Notes under the pieces: model-generated
The model's input: only the letters and a program-made list of their open reading frames with translations
The model's database searches: none
What the model was told of the DNA's origin: nothing
In this document: positions 58,328 to 64,000 of the stretch, one piece after another
How the letters are laid out: each line of letters starts with the position of its first letter
Position numbering within the stretch: the first letter of the stretch is position 1
DNA from: Verrucomicrobiota bacterium
Lineage (GTDB): Bacteria > Verrucomicrobiota > Verrucomicrobiia > Limisphaerales > J093
NCBI GenBank assembly: GCA_027493615.1
Contig: JAOSKK010000001.1
Location: forward strand, 363,629-427,628
DNA length: 64,000 nucleotides
Direction: 5' to 3'
Position numbers and translations under genes: made by a program

Positions 58328-59545
58328 ATGGCGCTCATCGTTCAGAAATACGGCGGCACTTCGGTGGCCAATCCCGATCGCATCAAGAACGTCGCCGCCC
58401 GCGTCGCCGGCTACCGCGCGCGCGGCGATCGGCTGGTCGTGGTGGTGTCCGCCATGAGCGGGGTCACCGACAGCCTGCTCAAGCTGGCCAAGGAAATCCT
58501 CCCGCTCCCGCCCGAACGCGAAATGGACATGCTCCTGGCCACCGGCGAGCAGACGACGATCGCACTCACTGCCATGGCCCTCCAGGCCCTCGACGTGCCG
58601 GCGGTTTCCCTCACCGGCGCCCAGGCGGGCATCGTGACCGACCGCGTCCACACCAAGGCCAAGATCCAGAACATCACCCCGCGCCAGATCCACGCCCTGC
58701 TGGACAGCGGGCAGGTCGTGATTGTGGCCGGGTTCCAGGGTCAGACGCAGGAAGGACAAATCACCACCCTGGGCCGGGGCGGTTCCGATCTCACCGCCAT
58801 CGCGTTGGCGGCCGCTTTGAAGGCCGATCTGTGCCAGATCTTCACCGACGTGGACGGCGTGTACACCGCCGACCCGCGCCTGGTGCCGAGTGCCCGCAAG
58901 CTCGACGAGGTGGCCTACGACGAGCTGCTCGAACTCGCCGGGGCGGGTGCCAAGGTCATGCAGCTCCGGTCCGTCGAGTTCGCCAAGAAATTCGGCGTCG
59001 TCTTCGAAGTCCGCTCCAGCCTGAATGACAACCCAGGAACGATCGTGAAAGAGGAAACCAAGAGCATGGAAGGCATCGTCGTCCGCGGCGTGTCGCTCGA
59101 CAAGAACCAGGCCAAGATCACCGTGGTCGGCGCACCGGATCGCCCCGGGGTGTCGGCCCGGATCTTTCACGCCCTGGCCGACGCCGCCATCAACGTGGAC
59201 ATGATCGTGCAGAACGTCAGCCACGGCAGCGCCCGGCCCATCACGGACCTGTCGTTCACGATCGACAAGCCGGACCTCCTCAAGGCGCGGAAGGTCATGG
59301 ACGGGCTCAAGCCGGAGATCGGCTTCAAGGAAGTGATCGCCAACGAAGGCGTGGCCAAGCTCTCCATCGTGGGCGTCGGCATGCGCAGCCACTCCGGAGT
59401 GGCTGCCAAGATGTTCGAGACCCTCGCCCGCGAGGACATCAACATCGACATGATCTCGACCAGCGAGATCAAGATCTCGGTGGTGGTCGACCTCGCCAAG
59501 GGCGAAGCCGCCACCCGCGCCGTCCACGAGGCGTTCCTGGGCTAA
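58328..59545 (+). CDS. lysC: Aspartate kinase
   Basis: LysC phosphorylates aspartate, the first step towards lysine, threonine, methionine and cell-wall diaminopimelate. 405 residues, single-function length. ALIVQKYGGTSVANPDRIK, VVVVSAMSGVTDSLLKLA, TTLGRGGSDLTAIALAAAL and IFTDVDGVYTADPR are diagnostic. Two ACT domains in the C-terminal third (VVGAPDRPGVSARIFHALA; VGVGMRSHSGVAAKMFETLA) bind regulatory amino acids. The start is the internal ATG at 58328, as in homologues. It is convergent with the HEAT-repeat gene with a 2-bp gap. Confidence 0.98.
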   Translation: MALIVQKYGGTSVANPDRIKNVAARVAGYRARGDRLVVVVSAMSGVTDSLLKLAKEILPLPPEREMDMLLATGEQTTIALTAMALQALDVPAVSLTGAQAGIVTDRVHTKAKIQNITPRQIHALLDSGQVVIVAGFQGQTQEGQITTLGRGGSDLTAIALAAALKADLCQIFTDVDGVYTADPRLVPSARKLDEVAYDELLELAGAGAKVMQLRSVEFAKKFGVVFEVRSSLNDNPGTIVKEETKSMEGIVVRGVSLDKNQAKITVVGAPDRPGVSARIFHALADAAINVDMIVQNVSHGSARPITDLSFTIDKPDLLKARKVMDGLKPEIGFKEVIANEGVAKLSIVGVGMRSHSGVAAKMFETLAREDINIDMISTSEIKISVVVDLAKGEAATRAVHEAFLG

Positions 59546-59547
59546 CC

Positions 59548-60186
59548 TCAGGCGGCCTTCACGCCGGTCTGCTTCGTCGGGACCAGCTTCTGGCTGGGAT
59601 AGCCCTCCACGGTTTCGCCCCGGACGCGGAGGCTGTGGGCGAGAGCGTACTTGAAGGCCTCCGGGGCACCGGCCATCGCCTGCTTCAGCGCCCGGGTGGC
59701 GGCCGGGCCGGGAATCCGCTCGAGGGCGCAGCGCGCGTCTTCCTTGACCGCACCGTCGGCTAGCAGCGCCGCCAGGGGCGCGACCGCGGCGTCATCGCCG
59801 ATTTCCGACAGCATCCACGCGGCGTGCGAGCGGACGGGGGCGGCGGCGTGGGTGAGGAGTTTCACAAGCTCCGTCTGGACGGCCTTGCGATCGGCGTCTG
59901 CGCCAGGACGGCCGGCGTGCCGGACGATGCGTTCGATGGCGCGTTTGGCGGAACGGGCGATTTCAAAGTCGGCGTCGGTCATCACCTGACCCAGCGGGAC
60001 AACGGCGGGGGCGCCCACGGGGCCGGCGCCCTGCCAGGCGGGGCCGCGGACGGCGTCGTCGGTGCTCTTGATCTTGGCGATGAGTTCATTGACGTCGGCG
60101 GCTTCGGCCGCCCGGGCGGAGAGGTTGAGGACGGTCGCCGTGGCGGCTGCGGCGGCAACCGTGGCGGGGAGAGGCGAGGGCTTCAT
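59548..60186 (-). CDS. HEAT-repeat exported protein
   Basis: 212 residues. An alanine-rich signal (ATVAAAAATATVLNLSARAA) is followed by about four HEAT/armadillo-type helical repeats: PAVVPLGQVMTDADFEIARS, ELVKLLTHAAAPVRSHAAWM, LAALLADGAVKEDARCALER and ALKQAMAGAPEAFKYALAHS. It is the last gene of a minus-strand group with the Gfo/Idh and isomerase genes. In Verrucomicrobia and Planctomycetes such HEAT proteins often accompany sugar-oxidoreductase loci. The partner is unknown. Confidence 0.88.
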   Translation of the reverse strand: MKPSPLPATVAAAAATATVLNLSARAAEAADVNELIAKIKSTDDAVRGPAWQGAGPVGAPAVVPLGQVMTDADFEIARSAKRAIERIVRHAGRPGADADRKAVQTELVKLLTHAAAPVRSHAAWMLSEIGDDAAVAPLAALLADGAVKEDARCALERIPGPAATRALKQAMAGAPEAFKYALAHSLRVRGETVEGYPSQKLVPTKQTGVKAA

Positions 60187-60234
60187 GGTCGGATCGGGAG
60201 CGGGGTGTGCGGTTTCGGGTTGAGTGGATTCGGA

Positions 60235-61596
60235 TCAGAGGGTGTACGGGTAGCGTTGCGGGCGGCTCATCAGCCGGCGGGCGGCTTCGTCGCCCACAAT
60301 CTCGCGTTTGACGGGGTCCCAGTGGAGCTTGCGGCCCAGGATCAGCGAGAGGTTGCCGAGGACGCAGAGGTTGGCGGTGGCGACTCCGCCCTCGATGTTC
60401 ATGATGGTCTTGCGGCCGGTCTTGATCCCTTCGAACCAGTCTTCGTGATGGTCGAAACGCGGGCTCTTGGGCACGTCCACGCCCCCTGCGGGTTTCTGGA
60501 ACTCAAGGGCCTTGGTCTCGGTGTAGACCTGACCGTCGCCGACCCAGACGACGAGCTTGTCCTTGTCCCCGTAATACACCGCGCCGTAGCCCTCGCGGAT
60601 GCCTTCCCGCTTCAGGCGGTCCCGGTCGAAGTACGGCACCATCTCGCCCGGCTGCGCCCAGATGAGGGTCCAGTCGGGGTTCTTGAACTGGTAAGTGACC
60701 TCCATCTCGATGGCCGAATCCCAGAGCCCGCGGGTGGGGACCCGGCCCTTGGTCTCGATGGTCACCGGGCCGGTATTGTCGGCGTTCATGAAATGCAGCG
60801 CGTTGCTCATGACGTGGGCGCCGCGGTCGCGGATCTGGCCGCCGCCGGACTCGAGGAGCCAGCGGAAGACGCCGTGGAGATAGCGCTGGTTGAAGGGGCG
60901 CCAGGGGAGCGGGCCGAGCCAGAGGTCCCAGTCCAGATCGGCGGGGGGTTCGCTGTCGGGCACGGGATTGTCATCGGACGGCGTGGCGTAGTGCCAGCAC
61001 TTGACGGTGTGGACCTTCCCGAGCATGCCGTTGGCGATGTACTGGTGCGCGAAGAAGGCCTCGCGCTGGGAGCGGCCCTGGGACCCGACCTGGACGCAGA
61101 TCTTGTTGTCGCGCGCGGCCCGGATCATGGCCTTGCCTTCCTCGATGGTGCCGCAGGCGGGCTTCTCGACGTACACGTGTTTGCCGGTCTGGCAGGCGTG
61201 CACGGTCTGGCAGGCGTGCCAGTGGTCGGGGGTGGCGATGACGACGGCGTCGACGTCCTTTCGCTCGAGGACATAGCGGTAATCGCGGTACGGGGGTGGC
61301 CTTGCCGCCGGTGCTCTTCACCGCGCTGGCCAGTCGTCCCTCATCCACGTCGCACACGGCGACCACATTGACGTCGCCCCGGGACTGGCGGGCGAGCATG
61401 TAGCCGAGATGGCCGTTGCCCATGCCCCCGACGCCGATGTGGGCGATGTTGAGCCGGTCTTTGGCGGTGGGCGTGGTGTAGCCCGCGCCGAGGACCCGGG
61501 CCGGGAGGATCTGGGGAACACCGAAGGCGGTTAGACCGAGGACAGCGGTGCCGGAACGTTGGAGGAAACTGCGGCGGGGATGGCAGGATGTGGCAT
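60235..61596 (-). CDS. Tat-exported Gfo/Idh/MocA-family oxidoreductase (two frameshifts)
   Basis: About 453 residues. A twin-arginine signal CHPRRSFLQRSGTAVLGLTA precedes the NAD(P)-binding fold NIAHIGVGGMGNGHLGYMLA. The family motif VIATPDHWHACQTVHACQTG and VYVEKPA (Glu-Lys-Pro) are present, and the C-terminal domain is GFO_IDH_MocA_C2-like (RWLLESGGGQIRDRGAHVMS). It probably oxidises a sugar or cyclitol in the periplasm. The N-terminal ATG at 61596 is out of frame with the signal by one base near 61588. One C removed near 61292 restores KATPYRDYRYVLERKD. It follows the isomerase gene by 34 bp. Confidence 0.88.
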
Positions 61597-61630
61597 AGCG
61601 TTGGGGACGAGGTTGCCGGCCGACGGCGCA

Positions 61631-62506
61631 TCAGACAAGCCCCTTGAGGTAGTCGCGGGATTTCGTGAGGGCGGCGGCCATTGCGTCGGGTTCGACGTGG
61701 CCGTGCATGAAGGGATTCACGTGACCGCGGTACTTCGCCGCGGCGAGGGCCTGGATCCAGGGGCGGAAATCGGTGGAGCCGTGGCCCGGCAACTGCTGCA
61801 TGCCGTCCTGATTCTGCCAGGCGTAGAAGAAGAACAGTTGGGAGCCGGAGATCCGGATGGCCTCGACGACCGATGCGCCGAGCGCCTGCAAGTGGTAAGG
61901 GGCGAGGGCGATGCCGAGGCGGGGCGAGGTGTTGAGGTCGGTGAATGCCTTGAACGAGTCCAGCCCATCGAGCAGCGCGTGACCGTGGTTCTCGATGGCC
62001 AGATAGGAATGGTGCTTCTCGGCCAGTTCAGCGAGCGGTTTCAGGCTTTCGAGGAAGTCCTTCATCCGGCGCGCAAGTTCTTCGGGCGGACAAGGACCGG
62101 CGCTGCCCTGGACGGCCACCCCCCTCCGGCGCCGCCCAGCAGTTCCGCATACTTGGCGTAGCCGCCGACGTAGGTCGAGAAAGCGAACAGGCTGAGTCGA
62201 TGCTGAGCGAGCAGCTCGCGTAAACGGTCGGGACCGAGGCGGTTGAGGGCGTCATCGAGGTGTGCGCAGTTCTCGTAGGCCGACCAGATGTCCACGCCTT
62301 CGAAGCCGAGGGCCGCGATGCGGGCGCAGGCGGCTCCGAGGGGGAGATCCTTGAAGTGGATCGAGGACGTGGAGAGGCGCAGGCGCCAGCGGGAAGCGGG
62401 GTCGTCGGCGGCGGCGGCGGGGTGGAGGGGGAAGCGAAGGGCCAGCGGCGGCGAGGACCAAGGGGGTGCGCTGGAGGAATTGGCGGCGGTTCATGGGGAT
62501 GGCCAT
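61631..62506 (-). CDS. Sugar phosphate isomerase/epimerase, Tat-type leader (two frameshifts)
   Basis: About 291 residues of TIM-barrel xylose-isomerase-like fold. The leader MNRRQFLQRTPLVLAAAG has the twin-arginine pattern. The barrel shows LSTSSIHFKDLPLGAACARI, GFEGVDIWSAYENC, FLESLKPLAELAEKHHSYLA, IENHGHALLDG and the late metal ligand NPFMHGHVEPDA. Removing one C near 62450 (AAAGLRFPLHPAAAA) and adding one G to the run near 62117 (GGAGGGVAVQGSAG) give one frame. Coupled with the Gfo/Idh protein it suggests periplasmic sugar or inositol conversion. Substrate unknown. Confidence 0.85.
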
Positions 62507-62574
62507 AACACGGTGCGGCAGGGGTGGGGAGAAAAAGTGGAGGGATCGTGGGGTCGCAAAATGTTCAAAAAAAG

Positions 62575-62603
62575 TTGACAGGGAGGCAGTGAATCGAGAA
62601 TTT
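62575..62603 (+). promoter_or_regulatory. Candidate promoter before VYSVNAVGYVN protein gene
   Basis: TTGACA at 62575-62580, a 17-18 bp spacer, then AATTTC or GAATTT at 62598-62604. The -10 match is weak. A-rich sequence (TTCAAAAAAAG) lies just upstream and the gene starts at 62636. Confidence 0.35.
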
Positions 62604-62635
62604 CGCGCTGCACACGGATAAACAACTGCAAAACC

Positions 62636-63266
62636 ATGAGAACAAAAACACTGCTCATCACGGCTGCACTGGGTGCAGCAGGGGTTGCCTCGGCGATCGC
62701 CCAGGTGTACTCCGTCAACGCGGTCGGCTACGTCAACCTGACGGCCCGGGCCGGTTTCAACCTGTGGAACAACCCACTGGATGCGAAGGCCGATAACACC
62801 GTCGCCAAGCTGCTGCCAGGTCTTCCTGAAGGCTCCATCGTGTACACGTACGATGGCGCGAACTTCAAGTTGAACACTTGGGAGTTGGACGAGTGGAGCT
62901 TCCCGAACGACACGCTGGTGCCTGGCCAGGGCTTCTTCCTGCGTTTGCCCCCGGTGCTCCCAACACCACGATCACCTTCGTCGGTGAAGTGATGCAAGGG
63001 GCGCTGTCCACGCCGCTTGTGGCAGGGTTCAACCTGGTTGGTTCCAAGGTGCCGCAAGCCGGCGGGATCCAGACCGACTGGGCTTTGTCCCCGGCGACGG
63101 CGATGTCGTCTACAAGTTTGACACGGCAACCGGGAACTACGCGATTTCCACGTTCGACTTGGGCGAGTGGGATCCGGCTCAGCCGAACATTGGTGTGGGC
63201 GAAGGCATCTGGCTCCGCAAGGTTGCCGCCGGATCTTGGAATCGCACCTTCTCGGTGAACCCATAA
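62636..63266 (+). CDS. Verrucomicrobial secreted protein with VYSVNAVGYVN start (two frameshifts)
   Basis: About 210 residues. The signal peptide MRTKTLLITAALGAAGVASA is cut before QVYSVNAVGYVNLTARAGFN. Two similar beta-units follow: LWNNPLDAKADNTVAKLL with TLVPGQGFFLRLPPG, and LVAGFNLVGSKVPQAGGIQT with GVGEGIWLRKVAAGSW. From memory, this kind of protein is widespread in Verrucomicrobia with no known function. One G near 62953 and one near 63082 restore PPGAPNTTITFVGE and WGFVPGDGDVVYKFD. It is followed by a PEP-CTERM gene in the same direction. Confidence 0.82.
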
Positions 63267-63336
63267 CGGTGTAACGGTGTTTTGCAGGAACCGCACAAAT
63301 AGTAACTGACCAAAGTCCACACAGCACAGTACACAT

Positions 63337-63862
63337 ATGAAAAAGCTAATCGTAGCAGCAGTAGTCGGGCTGACCGCCTATGCGGCGCTGGCTCAAGGGC
63401 AGTTCAACTTCGGCAACCGGGTTACGGCCGCGGGCATCGACGCCAAGGTGTTTCTGCCTGGCGGAGTGACGCCGCTTGACGGGGGCTGCCTATCTGGCGC
63501 AGGCCTATGTCGGCGCGGACGTGAACAGCTTGGCCCCGGTTGGCACGGCGCTGCCCTTCCGCACCGGCACCGCTGCTGGCTATATCACCTCGACGGCAAT
63601 CACGACCGGGATCGCGGCGGGGACTTCCGTGACCGTCGTGATGCGCGCGTGGGAAGCGGCCAAAGGCGCGACCTACGAAGCCGCCGTGGCGGGTGGTGGC
63701 ATTTACGGGAGCAGCAATCCCGTGACGCTCACCCTCAGCAGCCCTCCGGCTGCCCCGACCGACATGGTGGGTTTGCAGTCGTTCAACCTGATCCCTGAGC
63801 CGTCGACCATGGCTCTTGGGGTTCTGGGCGTTGCCGCGCTGTTGCTGCGCCGTCGCCAATAG
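63337..63862 (+). CDS. PEP-CTERM sorting-domain protein (frameshifted)
   Basis: About 175 residues. The signal peptide MKKLIVAAVVGLTAYAALAQ is followed by GQFNFGNRVTAAGIDAKVF, a start common in verrucomicrobial PEP-CTERM proteins. The end is FNLIPEPSTMALGVLGVAALLLRRRQ in two steps: PEP motif, helix, arginine cluster, for exosortase processing. Removing one G from the run near 63480 restores TPLDGAAYLAQAYVGAD. It is preceded by the VYSVNAVGYVN gene 70 bp upstream and closed by a strong terminator. Confidence 0.85.
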
Positions 63863-63886
63863 ACTGAACGTCTGAGATACTTCACA

Positions 63887-63918
63887 AGCGCCGCCCTTCG
63901 GGGCGGCGCTCTTTTTTT
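63887..63918 (+). terminator. Strong intrinsic terminator
   Basis: AGCGCCGCCC-TTCG-GGGCGGCGCT (63887-63910) forms a perfect 10-bp stem with a TTCG loop, followed by seven T after one C. It closes the PEP-CTERM gene. Confidence 0.95.
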
Positions 63919-63928
63919 CGCCCCTGAG

Positions 63929-63957
63929 TTGACAGGTCCCCGCCGGACCGTTAGACA
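63929..63957 (+). promoter_or_regulatory. Candidate promoter of tRNA-Glu
   Basis: TTGACA (63929-63934), 17 bp, TAGACA (63952-63957). It ends 14 bp before the tRNA start. Confidence 0.45.
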
Positions 63958-63971
63958 GACCGGGTCCGTGC

Positions 63972-64000
63972 GGCGCGTTCGTCTATCGGTTAGGACGCGG
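63972..64000 (+). tRNA. tRNA-Glu, 5' part (cut by window end)
   Basis: GGCGCGT-TC-GTC-TATCGGTTAG-GAC-GCGG gives acceptor half, positions 8-9 and a complete D arm typical of tRNA-Glu. The anticodon is beyond the window, so the identity is inferred. Confidence 0.7.

Noticed and set aside
246..63480. Programmed ribosomal frameshifting as the cause of frame breaks
   Set aside because: There are too many cases in unrelated genes, both signs occur, and no common slippery-site and structure pattern is seen.
246..63480. Annotating the broken genes as pseudogenes
   Set aside because: Text on both sides of each break keeps conserved motifs, and one base in a G/C run repairs it, so I annotate them as CDS with a note.

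Overview
This is a GC-rich chromosomal segment that most likely comes from a member of the Verrucomicrobiota, probably a Limisphaerales/Pedosphaera-type lineage. That placement is an inference from gene content. The window holds PEP-CTERM and VPDSG-like sorting signals, prepilin-type ([16 protein letters not shown]) pseudopilins, a TIGR03790-type exported protein, secreted proteins with the VYSVNAVGYVN start, DUF1080 and Tat-exported Gfo/Idh/MocA and sugar-phosphate isomerase proteins, and many short dispersed palindromic repeats. No rRNA, phage, CRISPR array or replication origin was seen.

Layout. 1-2 kb: GlcF-like Fe-S protein, ispF, a small protein, tRNA-Pro(GGG). 2-6.4 kb: repeat-rich intergenic region, a PEP-CTERM protein and a large PKD-domain exoprotein. 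6.4-11.8 kb (minus strand): DUF1080 protein, alpha/beta hydrolase, CDF transporter, nine-CXXCH cytochrome. 11.9-18.2 kb: FAD monooxygenase, TIGR03790 protein with TPR tail, MBL hydrolase, recN, cupin, tRNA-Arg(CCG). 18.3-26 kb: two prepilin-type proteins, two phosphodiester-glycosidase (NAGPA-like) proteins, a CotH kinase-like protein and four repeat copies. 26-33.3 kb: hisC, ROK-like protein, PPC-domain protein, TraB-like protein, panD, lpxD. 33.3-41.3 kb: lipoprotein, YdcF-like protein, a large unrecognised protein, a DUF2249 / haem-copper-oxidase-like / SufT-like operon, leuB, an anchored exoprotein. 41.8-47.7 kb: beta-lactamase-type serine hydrolase, pyrB-pyrR, PIG-L deacetylase, REP-associated tyrosine transposase (RAYT). 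47.7-58 kb: CRTAC1/FG-GAP protein, S9 peptidase, MOSC-moaD-moaC, LptF/G permease, GAF sensor kinase, PQQ-type propeller protein. 58-64 kb: lysC, HEAT protein, Gfo/Idh and isomerase, two secreted proteins, terminator, start of tRNA-Glu.

Roughly 40 places show an otherwise well conserved protein continuing in another frame. Almost all are repaired by one base in a short G or C run. For example, one C in moaD restores the terminal Gly-Gly. I treat these as probable assembly or sequencing indels rather than pseudogenes and annotate each gene as one CDS across the shift.

The most distinctive biology is the repeat landscape. One modular palindromic family is bounded by CCATGAACC/GGTTCATGG inverted ends. 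A second family carries a GGCGCCGACGTGAGGAG core. Both sit at gene ends and several times supply the stop codon, or even the last codons, of the neighbouring gene. A RAYT transposase in the same window is a candidate mobiliser of such elements, but nothing here proves the link.
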